Shown: positions 38,916-48,383 of the stretch, piece after piece | How positions within the stretch are numbered: the stretch's first letter is position 1 | Layout: the number at the start of each line of letters is the position of its first letter | Assembly (NCBI GenBank): GCA_028824125.1 | Contig: JAPPES010000031.1 | Coordinates: forward strand, 1 to 64,000 | Source: Candidatus Poribacteria bacterium | GTDB lineage: Bacteria; Poribacteria; WGA-4E; WGA-3G | Direction: 5' to 3' | DNA: 64,000 nucleotides | Made by a program: the position numbers and the translations under genes | Notes under the pieces: model-generated | What the model was told of the DNA's origin: nothing | The model's database searches: none | Seen by the model: the letters and a program-made list of their open reading frames with translations, nothing else

Positions 38916-39084
38916 TATAGTGAAATCTACAATTATCTGGACATTGACGAGGTTAGGAAGAAATCAACGGTATGAATCATGGCGAATACGCATAAGGTAT
39001 TCGCCATGATTCCCCGCCTCGCCAGCGTGATGGTGTGGGGATTGTTGTTCATTGAAATGTCCACATATTTTCGGAAATTTACAA
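38916..39084. repeat. MITE-like element copy with 15-bp internal hairpin
   Basis: TATAGTGAAATCTACAATTATCTGGACATT...; internal AATCATGGCGAATAC/GTATTCGCCATGATT (38975-38989/38997-39011). Confidence 0.75.
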
Positions 39085-41274
39085 CTACTTTCCCCAGGGT
39101 CGTGCTTGCTTGATTGAAATTTTGCCATTGTTTGTAATTTTGAATTCAATTTCCATAGCAAAATCTGTTGTTTGCGATGCGCCACCATACAACTGACTAA
39201 ACTTGTTGTGTACTGTGCCAAGATACAAATTCAATTCACGCAGATATTTGTCTGTCAGAATTCGTTTGTTATCTGTTACTCGGTTTGAGGTTGACACAAT
39301 TCTATAGTTATTGCTATCCCACCAATCCAATAAAATTTCTTCTGGAATGGACTGTTCTTCCGGATTTGTCACGAGGTTTTCCCCAACTTGAATGTTGAGA
39401 TAGTAATTTCCTTCAGTTTGATAAACAACATCATCAGATACAGCAACACCGTTTGCTAATTCGTTCTGAAAATTGGGATGGACAAGTACGCCCATTGCTG
39501 TCGTTAAATGGTCAATTCGAAAAAAGTCCCGTGCCTCAAACGCCCGGAAATTCCATAGACTCGCAAAAACCTGCTTAATCGATTTTGACAAATGTCCTTC
39601 ATCAGGATTGTGCGTAAAGGAATCGTATAACCCCGCACCACTAAAACCGGGCAGGTCCTCACTGTTCGTGCTGGATCGGCATCGGAGAGAAGTTCCGTTT
39701 GGAAATGAATTTTGTAAATCTGAAAGTGCACGCATCATCCACGCTGGCATTTTTCCCTTCTCTATTTCTGACCTAAACTTTATTAGTTCGGTTTCTTTTA
39801 CGTCATGCGAATTCTGGAACGCAGAGGCTTTGAGTAACTCCTCTGCTTTTGTATAAAAACCATTATGCTTCATGAATTCGTCATAAAAATAGAACGGCAC
39901 CCCAAATCCGTCTGGTACTGTGCCTTTAGGAAATCCAAACGTCCTTAGTGTTGCAACGTTAGCTGTTTTAACGCCAAAGCTGGATGAGTCCGCGAACTTG
40001 ATGTCGTCGAGTGGCAAAATCTTTTTAGCAGAAAGATTGCGTTTAGGTTTCTGCGTTTTTGTTGGACGTAAATCAGCAAAATGAGTTTCTACCTCTTCAC
40101 GTGTCGCTGCCCTAATTTCAAAACCATCCGCGTTTACCTTATAGTAGACATATTTTCCGATAAGTGGTGCAATTAATCTGTTTTCCCACGCTTTGGTAAT
40201 AAATGCGTTTGGAACTTTATCTTGAATAGCACGCAAGTTCACGTGTGATAGTGGTGTTTGCCGCACACCTGTGATTGTCCCCGCAACTCGCGGCATTTCG
40301 TTCGGTAACGTCTTGCAGATGACGATATCGCGTAGTGTCGGACGCTCGTTTGCCCCCAGTAGACGCAGCCGACCATACGACTCTGCCTGATTCAGTGGGA
40401 GATAACCGATGTTAGCGTAAAGGTCATCTTCAAAGTAAACGGGAAATTCAGCTTTATCATATAGTGCCTTTTCACGTCTATAAATACCAATAGCACCCCA
40501 TAACGGGCAATAGCCAAGCCTGTTCTTGAGTATCGGCATCTTCGCTACCAGCAAGTCGTGCACAAGTTTAATTTTTTCAAATGGAAATGCATCGTTTGGA
40601 TTAAACTCAAAGGTGTAAACCCCGGGTTCACCGTTCGGTGCGGTAAAAAGTGGGCGATAGCTGAGCACACCGCGCATCTGTCCTTGTCCTCTGCCTAAAC
40701 CCGCAGCCCGCATGAAACTTCCATGGGAACGATGTGTCTTTGTGTTCATAAAATAAAGTTGTGGGTTCTGTGTATGGGTATTTTCAACCTGAATTTTTAC
40801 AAATTCAATTCCAGCAAGTTGAGTGTCAATACGCACATCTGTGCCCTGATATGATAACTTTTTGAAGGTTTTCCGGTCAGGAATCGTGGCTGCTCCATCT
40901 TTGAATTCAACTTGTTCAGGGGTTAGGCGCGGTCCTGAAGGTTCTCTTGAATCACGTCCTCTGCTAAATCCACCTCTTCCGCGAGAGCGTTCATTCCTAC
41001 CGCTTTGCATTTGGCGAATCTCGTTTTCACTGAATTGGACACCTCTGGCATTTTCAATCCTCAGGACTCTTACCATGAGCTCCTTTTCAGATGTGCTCAG
41101 TTCGCCATTTGCATCAAGGTCGAATCGCTTTTCATCTTTTGAGAGTGTTTCTTGCGTCCAAGTGTTTAGGACAACTATTATCGTAAAAATCATTACCAAA
41201 GCGGAAATAATTATGTTATTTTTATTTTTCATGGTTTTCCTCAATAAATATTGAAATTTGGGTAAAATATACAA
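39085..41274 (-). CDS. exported EF-hand plus PEP/pyruvate-binding (PPDK N-like) protein
   Basis: Signal anchor; DLDANGELSTSE EF-hand-like loop; LRCRSSTNSEDLPGFSGAGLYDSF; AMEIEFKI...IKQARPW; start may be 41232. Confidence 0.8.
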   Translation of the reverse strand: MYILPKFQYLLRKTMKNKNNIIISALVMIFTIIVVLNTWTQETLSKDEKRFDLDANGELSTSEKELMVRVLRIENARGVQFSENEIRQMQSGRNERSRGRGGFSRGRDSREPSGPRLTPEQVEFKDGAATIPDRKTFKKLSYQGTDVRIDTQLAGIEFVKIQVENTHTQNPQLYFMNTKTHRSHGSFMRAAGLGRGQGQMRGVLSYRPLFTAPNGEPGVYTFEFNPNDAFPFEKIKLVHDLLVAKMPILKNRLGYCPLWGAIGIYRREKALYDKAEFPVYFEDDLYANIGYLPLNQAESYGRLRLLGANERPTLRDIVICKTLPNEMPRVAGTITGVRQTPLSHVNLRAIQDKVPNAFITKAWENRLIAPLIGKYVYYKVNADGFEIRAATREEVETHFADLRPTKTQKPKRNLSAKKILPLDDIKFADSSSFGVKTANVATLRTFGFPKGTVPDGFGVPFYFYDEFMKHNGFYTKAEELLKASAFQNSHDVKETELIKFRSEIEKGKMPAWMMRALSDLQNSFPNGTSLRCRSSTNSEDLPGFSGAGLYDSFTHNPDEGHLSKSIKQVFASLWNFRAFEARDFFRIDHLTTAMGVLVHPNFQNELANGVAVSDDVVYQTEGNYYLNIQVGENLVTNPEEQSIPEEILLDWWDSNNYRIVSTSNRVTDNKRILTDKYLRELNLYLGTVHNKFSQLYGGASQTTDFAMEIEFKITNNGKISIKQARPWGK

Positions 41275-41413
41275 TCAGTCCTTTCTTGTTAGATTAGGCA
41301 AATTAGGAGCCGAATTTGTTCAAAAAAAAAACATCCCATCCATCTTTGAATGTGAAAAGTTCTACAGATGAAACTTGGTTTTTATTTTCAAATTGGTGAT
41401 TTTGTGATATGAT

Positions 41414-42250
41414 ATGCAGTACAGTTTAGATTTCAAGATACTTATACAAGGAGATTTTATCATGTCCAACTTTAAAAATTCAACATATTGGTTCATACTA
41501 ACCCTCCTTTTTATATGCGTCATTAGTCTTCCCAGTTTTGCCCAAGACAAAAACACTGTTCTGCTGTATACATTTGAAACCGGTGAAGGAGATACCGTCA
41601 AAGACCTCTCTGGAAACGGGAATGATGGTAAGCTAATGGGTAGCGCGAAGTGGGGCGACGGCAAACCTGGTAGCGGGCTTGTTTTGGGTGGGAACGGACC
41701 GAGGGACTTTGTGGAAATTCCTGATAGCGATACTCTTGATTTAGTTGAAGGGCTCACTGTGGAGATGTGGGTTTTCCTGAATACTCCATCAACTGCTGGC
41801 GGTACAGGTGCAACTAAAGAGGCAGCCTATAAAGTAGGTCCTCGGAGTGACCAGAAAGTGCTACTCCGCATGACAACGACTTCAAAAGCGTGGGGCAGTG
41901 CTGTCGTTATCAGTAATAAGGTGTTAGCTCTTGATAAATGGATACATATCGCTGGAACTTACGATGCGGAGTCCGGTGAAGGTAAGATTTACATTGATGG
42001 CAAAATAGATAACGAAGGCAATATCGGTGGTGATATTGTTTCGAATAACGATAAACTTTGGCTCGGACGCGGTGCTGGCCCGTTTCTGGATGGACGTATG
42101 GACGAAGTGCGAATCTCTAACATTGCGCGTTCCCAGCAAGAAATACAGCAGCTGATGAAAATAGGAATTGAAGGTGTACTTGCGGTAACACCACGCGATA
42201 AGTTAGCAATGACATGGGGACAACTCAAATCGCGTTTTGATACACGGTAG
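41414..42250 (+). CDS. LamG/concanavalin A-like secreted protein
   Basis: Signal peptide; VLLYTFETGEGDTVKDLSGNGNDGKL; GRMDEVRISNIARSQQEIQQLM. Confidence 0.9.
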   Translation: MQYSLDFKILIQGDFIMSNFKNSTYWFILTLLFICVISLPSFAQDKNTVLLYTFETGEGDTVKDLSGNGNDGKLMGSAKWGDGKPGSGLVLGGNGPRDFVEIPDSDTLDLVEGLTVEMWVFLNTPSTAGGTGATKEAAYKVGPRSDQKVLLRMTTTSKAWGSAVVISNKVLALDKWIHIAGTYDAESGEGKIYIDGKIDNEGNIGGDIVSNNDKLWLGRGAGPFLDGRMDEVRISNIARSQQEIQQLMKIGIEGVLAVTPRDKLAMTWGQLKSRFDTR

Positions 42251-42257
42251 CCAAGTT

Positions 42258-43142
42258 TTAATAAGGAAATTCAATGGACAAAGTCGCCAAAAACTCATCT
42301 GCTACATGCCGATTGTAAACTCGCGCGGAAATTACGGAACCGTAAATATTCCCCAGATAAAATATACCGCTGAGTGTGCCAAGTGTCCATCCTTTCACAG
42401 ACGAAAGTCCATCTCTACGGAAGCCATCATAAGCTTGCCAACCTGTTAAACCTACGGTAAGCAGAGAATTCACTGCATCGCCAACACGCCCCGTATAGAC
42501 CCGCCCTGCTCCCGGCACAATTGTAGAGAGAAATCCAGCTAATAAGGGACTACGGGTAGGTAGTTTTGCTCCTTGTGCAGCATATTTGCTGTACATTGCT
42601 GCTTTTTCCCGCACCTCTAATATGTCTGATTTCTGTAGTCCAGTGAATAACTTTTCTGCCTCAAACCACTGCTTTTGCATCAGATAAGAGAGTCCTATTA
42701 GTTGCTGCGATTCAGCCCGGTAGCGAATATCCGTTATGCGTGGCAGGGATATCCCAAGATAATTTACCGATTTCTCATAGCGTTCCATGAGAAAATAGGA
42801 AACACCAATTTGAAAATAAGTGCTGCTTGCCAATTCGCTATTCGGAGATTCCTGGAGAAATGTTTCAAATATTTGGATTGCTTGTTCAGTTTTACCACCG
42901 AAACGATGACAAAGGGCAATCCGATAACGAATTACGTCACTTTCTTGCGGTTTATAAAATAGATAACGTTGATATTCACCCACAGCGCGGAGGAAATCTC
43001 CTTGTTCATATAGGTAATCAGCAAATTTGAGAGTGTTTTCAGCACTGTAATAGTCGAGAACCTCTTCGGTATCTGCAATGGACAATAACGTAATATTAAA
43101 GAGGATTATAAGCAGGAAGCTCGATATCCATTTAGTGGTCAT
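42258..43142 (-). CDS. TPR protein with C-terminal membrane region
   Basis: TPR motifs; PGAGRVYTGRVGDAVNSLLTVG. Confidence 0.8.
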   Translation of the reverse strand: MTTKWISSFLLIILFNITLLSIADTEEVLDYYSAENTLKFADYLYEQGDFLRAVGEYQRYLFYKPQESDVIRYRIALCHRFGGKTEQAIQIFETFLQESPNSELASSTYFQIGVSYFLMERYEKSVNYLGISLPRITDIRYRAESQQLIGLSYLMQKQWFEAEKLFTGLQKSDILEVREKAAMYSKYAAQGAKLPTRSPLLAGFLSTIVPGAGRVYTGRVGDAVNSLLTVGLTGWQAYDGFRRDGLSSVKGWTLGTLSGIFYLGNIYGSVISARVYNRHVADEFLATLSIEFPY

Positions 43143-43569
43143 AATCTGAAATTGGATCTATATTTTTCCCAGTTTGTAGGTCTTTATGATAGTGCGTTGA
43201 TTGCAAACCGTTGCATCGGATTAGTCTGTCAGCAGTAAGGAGTATACCGCGCAACATTCCATATTCTTGTATACAGGCCATGCCGAAACGCGAACAGGTC
43301 GGTGTGAAATTGCACGATGGTCCGTCTTGACTGGAGATGAATTTTTGATACAACCGAATTAGTCCTGTCGCAGCGAGTTTTAACTCCGAGGTTTCCTGAA
43401 TCTTAAAGTGACTAACTTTTTGTGGTCTTTCTTTTGTAATGGGATTGACTTTTAGGATAAAGGAGAGGTCGGTTGCTTCTCCTGCGTAAGAAGATGTGGA
43501 AAGCGTAATAATAATTAAACACACAGTACAGAAAGGAATAATTTTAGTGTTAAGAGCATGATTTACCAT
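43132..43569 (-). CDS. yidD: YidD family protein with N-terminal signal extension
   Basis: LAATGLIRLYQKFISSQDGPSCNFTPTCSRFGMACIQEYGMLRGILLTADRLIRCN. Confidence 0.88.
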   Translation of the reverse strand: MVNHALNTKIIPFCTVCLIIITLSTSSYAGEATDLSFILKVNPITKERPQKVSHFKIQETSELKLAATGLIRLYQKFISSQDGPSCNFTPTCSRFGMACIQEYGMLRGILLTADRLIRCNGLQSTHYHKDLQTGKNIDPISDYDH

Positions 43570-44312
43570 TTGACTACCTTGACTTTCACAGATTCGGGGA
43601 TTGTAAAATTGAGTATTGAATTTTGCGGTTTCGCGTTCACTTGTGGATTACTATAGACAATTTTTTCACGTTGTAGCACTTCAGATTTGGGACCATAAGT
43701 GTTGGATATAACAGCCATTGGAATATAGTTAATGCCAATCTTTTTATGGTTTTGATACAGTGATCTTGCAATGATATGCCCTTTAGGGTTCTTTACTTCG
43801 GCAGAGATGAGTTTGTCCTCGCGCATCCCCAATATGACAGTGCCGAGCTGTTCTTTAGCTTTTTCTGGCGGTTTCCAGTAAGTATAGAGTACTTTGTCCA
43901 CAATGTCATGCTTGTCCAGAGAATACCCAATAGCAGTCAATCCGTATTCCGCTTGTGTGGATTGGATTATGGATTCAATAAAGGGAAACGGAATGCGTCC
44001 TTCAGCAGTAAAACGAAACGCTTGTTTTTCTATTGGATAGTAAATCTCTAACACATTCTCCTTTACAACCATTATTTGCTGGACAGGTTTTGTAACTTGA
44101 ACGACAACTCGCAATGCTTTTACATCATAGTGTAGTGTGCCTGTTATATGTTCAGTTTTACCTTTTTCGGTGAGTTCACGCGTAAAGTCCAACGAAAGGG
44201 TTTTTAACGGTGCTGCCTGAAGCGGAAGTGTTAAAAGAAACGAAAATAAAAAAAATGTTGCGAATCCGATGTTTTTTGACATCAACTTTTCAAACGATGG
44301 AACGGTAAACAT
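43563..44312 (-). CDS. LolA-like outer-membrane lipoprotein carrier family protein
   Basis: Signal peptide; LSLDFTRELTEKGKTEHITGTLHYD... beta-rich LolA-like pattern. Confidence 0.6.
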   Translation of the reverse strand: MFTVPSFEKLMSKNIGFATFFLFSFLLTLPLQAAPLKTLSLDFTRELTEKGKTEHITGTLHYDVKALRVVVQVTKPVQQIMVVKENVLEIYYPIEKQAFRFTAEGRIPFPFIESIIQSTQAEYGLTAIGYSLDKHDIVDKVLYTYWKPPEKAKEQLGTVILGMREDKLISAEVKNPKGHIIARSLYQNHKKIGINYIPMAVISNTYGPKSEVLQREKIVYSNPQVNAKPQNSILNFTIPESVKVKVVKW

Positions 44313-44321
44313 CTAAAATTA

Positions 44322-44792
44322 TTACTCTGTTGATTGTAGTGCTTCCTCTAACCCGAGTCCAACTCCAATACCAACAACTATCAACCCAACTGCGGCACCA
44401 CCACTGAGACATCCTGCAGATGCCCAGTTGGCTTGAACACTTCCCCTTTTTGATTTGTAGGTTGATGTGTAAACGGATACATATTCCGGCGTTCTCCCAA
44501 TCAGTCGCGAAACTGGTGGGGCGGGTCGATAAAAATAGGTGCCCGTAAGACCTGCTGGCGGTAAAAGACAGCTGGTCCAACCACCAGGCAAAGGCAAAAA
44601 TACGAGTCCCGAAAGCAGACATCCCGTACCAAACCATAGCGGTTTGTTAACGTCTTTATTCGCATCGGTTGTTGCGTCTGCCTCAGCTTGTGTCACCACT
44701 AAATTTTGCTGGGCAAGCGCAGTAAAAGGCATACTAAAAGTTAGCAATATTACCCAAAAAACTAAAACAGAAAATATTAAATTTGTTTTCAT
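44322..44792 (-). CDS. small membrane protein, diverged member of the 47-48.7 kb family
   Basis: DANKDVNKPLWFGTGCLLSG ... PAPPVSRLIGRTPEYVSVYTSTYKSKRGSVQ. Confidence 0.7.
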   Translation of the reverse strand: MKTNLIFSVLVFWVILLTFSMPFTALAQQNLVVTQAEADATTDANKDVNKPLWFGTGCLLSGLVFLPLPGGWTSCLLPPAGLTGTYFYRPAPPVSRLIGRTPEYVSVYTSTYKSKRGSVQANWASAGCLSGGAAVGLIVVGIGVGLGLEEALQSTE

Positions 44793-44860
44793 TGCGATTT
44801 CTCCTTATATGGAATTACAAAATATTAGATTATTCTCATTGTGAAAAAGAAGGTTTATGG

Positions 44861-44969
44861 TATAATCCACACTTACTTGGACATTGGCGAGGTTAGGAAA
44901 CCTCGCCAGCGAGAGCGTGTCGGGATTGTTATTCATTGAAATGTCCACATATTTTTGGATTTTACTATA
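44861..44969. repeat. MITE-like element copy (TATAGT family)
   Basis: TATAATCCACACTTACTTGGACATTGGCGAGGTTAGGAAACCTCGCCAGCG...GGATTTTACTATA. Confidence 0.75.
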
Positions 44970-44986
44970 ATTTAGTTCCAAAATAC

Positions 44987-45772
44987 CTATTCAATTAGTT
45001 TCAATTGTGTGCGGATGGTTTGGCGCACCTCATTGCAGATTTGCATTGCATGTTGTGTATTCTCAGCTGTAGCGGAATCACCGGGATAGCGCGCATCCAC
45101 TGCATAAGTGGATATGATTTTAAAGTCCGGTTGCCAAGTTTGCCAAATAGACACAGTCGGCACAATCATATCCAGCAATTCTTGAAGGTCATGTGTTTTT
45201 GAAAAAGGGATGTTTGCCTCCTGCAGCCATGCCTTTAGATACTTTTCAATACACTGTTGGACATGGAAACAGATAGAGTTATGAACAGGGTTCGGAGATT
45301 GCTGAAGCCATTTTGCTGAATTATAATCCTCTTCGGCTTTTTCTATCCATTCCAGCGTTAACGGATTCATGTCACCTTTTTCCTTTATGACAGGATCCGG
45401 CGCGTCTTTCGATTTTTCTATATTGTAATGTACATTAGAACCGTGAAGCAGCTCACCTTTTTCAGTAATTTCTCGGAGAAACCAATCGTTATACGAGACA
45501 CGATACGCTATCTCTTCCGGTGATCGCACCAAGAGATCCATGCTAAAACGAAATGGAATCCGTTGACGTATCTCCACAGCTTTATTGCGGAACTCCGATT
45601 TCGGAATAGACATCACAACAAGCAGGTCTACATCTGAGTCTTCCGTTGGTGTGCCGTAAGCATAAGAACCAAAGAGGATAACTTGGAGCGGGGCAAATTC
45701 GCGCACGATGTCATCACACGTCGCCTGAATCTCTTGTCGACTAATCATGTGATTACTCCTCCTACTATCCAT
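44987..45772 (-). CDS. fused MNT nucleotidyltransferase-HEPN domain protein
   Basis: VILFGSYAYGTPTEDSDVDLLVV (NTase) plus WIEKAEEDYNSAKWL...CFHVQQCIEKYLKAWL...KTHDLQELL (HEPN). Confidence 0.88.
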   Translation of the reverse strand: MDSRRSNHMISRQEIQATCDDIVREFAPLQVILFGSYAYGTPTEDSDVDLLVVMSIPKSEFRNKAVEIRQRIPFRFSMDLLVRSPEEIAYRVSYNDWFLREITEKGELLHGSNVHYNIEKSKDAPDPVIKEKGDMNPLTLEWIEKAEEDYNSAKWLQQSPNPVHNSICFHVQQCIEKYLKAWLQEANIPFSKTHDLQELLDMIVPTVSIWQTWQPDFKIISTYAVDARYPGDSATAENTQHAMQICNEVRQTIRTQLKLIE

Positions 45773-45915
45773 TTTTAGTAGATTTTAGAATTGCTTGGAC
45801 ACTCTGCATCAGCGAGGTTAGGAAACCTCGCCTACCGAGGGACGAAGGCAGCCTATTTATTTTGTAATTCACCATGAATCCTCGGTAAACCGCTATTTTT
45901 TTAACAGTCTATAAA

Positions 45916-46929
45916 TTAAAACAACCAACATCCGGCCCTTCCAGGAACATAATGTTGCGAGAAAAAGATACCAATTGAAATGGGCATCATATCTTGGTTT
46001 GGCAATGAAAAGAAAGGTCTATCCACTCGCAATTCAAGTTTGAGTCGACTCTTCGTGAGACGGAGCATTGAAATTCCACCGACAACATAAGCACCTAACC
46101 CACTATCGCCTTCTGTATTATAATCATCATAGTAGTAGTATTCGTCATCATACCAATCTTTGTCTCTTCTTTCGGTTATGGTTGTATAGCTGCCTCCGAA
46201 GATGGAAACCCCTCCGCCTACATAGGGTGACATATTCTTATTATTGAAGAAATAACGTCCACCAATAGACCAAGATGCGAACATAAAATTGTCGTTTCCA
46301 CTGCCGCGAACCTCTGTTCCCACAGCATATTTTGGTGTTTCATAAGACCACCCAAATTCCCAACCGGGTTCACCGAACACATCTGCCCCAGGCAAGGTAA
46401 CTCCAAAGATTCCGACATTCCAAAGGGATTCACCTGTTATCTTTTTGACCTCGGCTGCTTCTTGTCCGGTAACAGTTTCCATGTCTACAGTAGAGTCAAT
46501 GGGTTTGTTATGAACAATTGCATCAACCAATCTGGGAGCTGCCTTAATCATCTCTTCAATATTGTCAATCCAAAGTTGTTTCTCAAGAGTAACCGTTCCG
46601 GGCGGATTTTCTTGACTCAGATGAACCATGATCTTTTCACCTAAACGGAGGAAAGTAATTCGGTATACATTTCCTGATTTAGGAGTTTTATAAACGGGAT
46701 CACCAACAGAGATACCGAGTTTTCGGAATTCTGCAGCTACTAACATAGCTGCACTTTGGGCATCAACCTCATTAATGCCTGCATGGTCTCCAACCAATAA
46801 AACAGCATTTCTAACTTCAGCAGATGCGGATGATGCGCTTTGTTGGGCATAGGTTGCAAAGGGGAAAACACAGGTTAGGATTGATGATATGAAAAAGACT
46901 AAGATATAAGGCATCGGATTAATTTTCAT
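45916..46929 (-). CDS. outer-membrane protein-like hypothetical
   Basis: Signal peptide; alternating beta-barrel-like C-terminal half. Confidence 0.6.
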   Translation of the reverse strand: MKINPMPYILVFFISSILTCVFPFATYAQQSASSASAEVRNAVLLVGDHAGINEVDAQSAAMLVAAEFRKLGISVGDPVYKTPKSGNVYRITFLRLGEKIMVHLSQENPPGTVTLEKQLWIDNIEEMIKAAPRLVDAIVHNKPIDSTVDMETVTGQEAAEVKKITGESLWNVGIFGVTLPGADVFGEPGWEFGWSYETPKYAVGTEVRGSGNDNFMFASWSIGGRYFFNNKNMSPYVGGGVSIFGGSYTTITERRDKDWYDDEYYYYDDYNTEGDSGLGAYVVGGISMLRLTKSRLKLELRVDRPFFSLPNQDMMPISIGIFFSQHYVPGRAGCWLF

Positions 46930-47089
46930 TTTTGCTCCTTTTTAGTTTCTGAACAGATACAATTATTTCAATATAATTATAACGAGATTTTGTATATATT
47001 AGTGATAATTCAGTTAGGTTTTCTTTAAAAAATTAAATTGAGCCTACCAGGTGTGCGCTGTTCTATCACTCTCATAGACTCTTGTTGTG

Positions 47090-47398
47090 TTAAAAGAAAA
47101 GACTGAAAAGAGTTACTACAAAAGGAACGACTAAAATAGGAATTAGGATAAAACCAACAAGAGCGGAAATAAGCTGGATCTTGCGAGCCTTAGCTTTATA
47201 AACCTCTGTGTAAATCAAGACTTCCTCATCCGACTTTGCAAGCAACCGAGTAGATAGTGGAGAAGATTCGTAAAAGTAAGCAACAACAATTCCGATTACG
47301 TTTAAGACTAAACCTGCTATGAACCAGAGTAGTTTGTTGGTATCGGATTGTGCATCTTGTTCAGCGATAACTTGTATGTGGTTTCGGTTAGCATCCAT
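47090..47398 (-). CDS. small two-TM protein, tandem paralogue 1
   Basis: EQDAQSDTNKLLWFIAGLVLNVIGIVVAYFY...STRLLAKSDEEVLIYTEVYKAKARKIQL. Confidence 0.75.
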   Translation of the reverse strand: MDANRNHIQVIAEQDAQSDTNKLLWFIAGLVLNVIGIVVAYFYESSPLSTRLLAKSDEEVLIYTEVYKAKARKIQLISALVGFILIPILVVPFVVTLFSLFF

Positions 47399-47464
47399 TT
47401 TTTATTCCCTATTCAAGGTTCTCTTTACGCATCTTAATGGAAAGTTTTTAATTCACATTTCCAA

Positions 47465-47761
47465 TTAACCCCCACTTAGCAAAAGTAAGAAAATTAGAGC
47501 AAATGGGATGACAGAACCTATGATAGCATAAGTGAGCTGAATACCTCTTGCCTTCGCTTTATATGCATCTGTATAATACGCGGTATATTCCTGTGATTTT
47601 TCCAACAAACGTGTTGCTGGTGGTGTCGGTTGATAGATAATAGCGATAAGAATTCCTATTATGTTTGCGAAAAAACCTACAACGAGCCATAGAAATTTAT
47701 TGATATCAGTTTGAGCATCGTGTTCAGCAGAAATCTGTCCTTGATAGTGTTCGTTATTCAC
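47465..47761 (-). CDS. small two-TM protein, tandem paralogue 2
   Basis: EHDAQTDINKFLWLVVGFFANIIGILIAIIYQPTPPATRLLEKSQEYTAYYTDAYKAKARGIQLTYAIIG. Confidence 0.75.
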   Translation of the reverse strand: MNNEHYQGQISAEHDAQTDINKFLWLVVGFFANIIGILIAIIYQPTPPATRLLEKSQEYTAYYTDAYKAKARGIQLTYAIIGSVIPFALIFLLLLSGG

Positions 47762-47882
47762 TTATCGGTTCTCCTTTAGTATCTATAGTTACGTTTGTGT
47801 AGCAATGGTTACCTACAGCATAGATTTGCACCCTTTCAATATTCTCTTTTCAACGTGTTTTTTACACATCTTAAGAGTAGTT

Positions 47883-48212
47883 TTAATATGGCATTTTACT
47901 AATGCTCCCGATCATAGCCATCGAAGTGATGAAAAATAAAATACCGATCCCAGCACCAATGGCAAATCCTATAGCGGCATAGGTAAGTTGAATACTTCTT
48001 GCCTTGGCGTGATATGCCTCAGTGTAAAACATTGTGTACTCATGTGACTTCTCAAACAAACGTGTTGCTGGTGGATTTGGTTGATAGATATATGCTATGA
48101 GAAGCCCTATTATGTTTGTGAAAAAACCGACAACAACCCATAAAATTTTACTGATATCAGTTTCGGCATCCTGTTCGGCATCAATTCGTGCTTGGTGTTG
48201 CTCGTTATTCAT
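47883..48212 (-). CDS. small two-TM protein, tandem paralogue 3
   Basis: EQDAETDISKILWVVVGFFTNIIGLLIAYIYQPNPPATRLFEKSHEYTMFYTEAYHAKARSIQLTYAAIG. Confidence 0.75.
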   Translation of the reverse strand: MNNEQHQARIDAEQDAETDISKILWVVVGFFTNIIGLLIAYIYQPNPPATRLFEKSHEYTMFYTEAYHAKARSIQLTYAAIGFAIGAGIGILFFITSMAMIGSISKMPY

Positions 48213-48383
48213 TTTCGAGTCTCCTTCTTAATATAGTTTGAGCAAAAACACTGTTAAAATCTGTAGTGATGAAAACACATTGGCAAACTGCTAATAGATC
48301 CATCCTGTATGTGTTTGTGTAGATGAAGGTTTCAACCCTTTAAAATTAAGTCGCTCTATTACAGACTCAACGTTAAATCTAAC

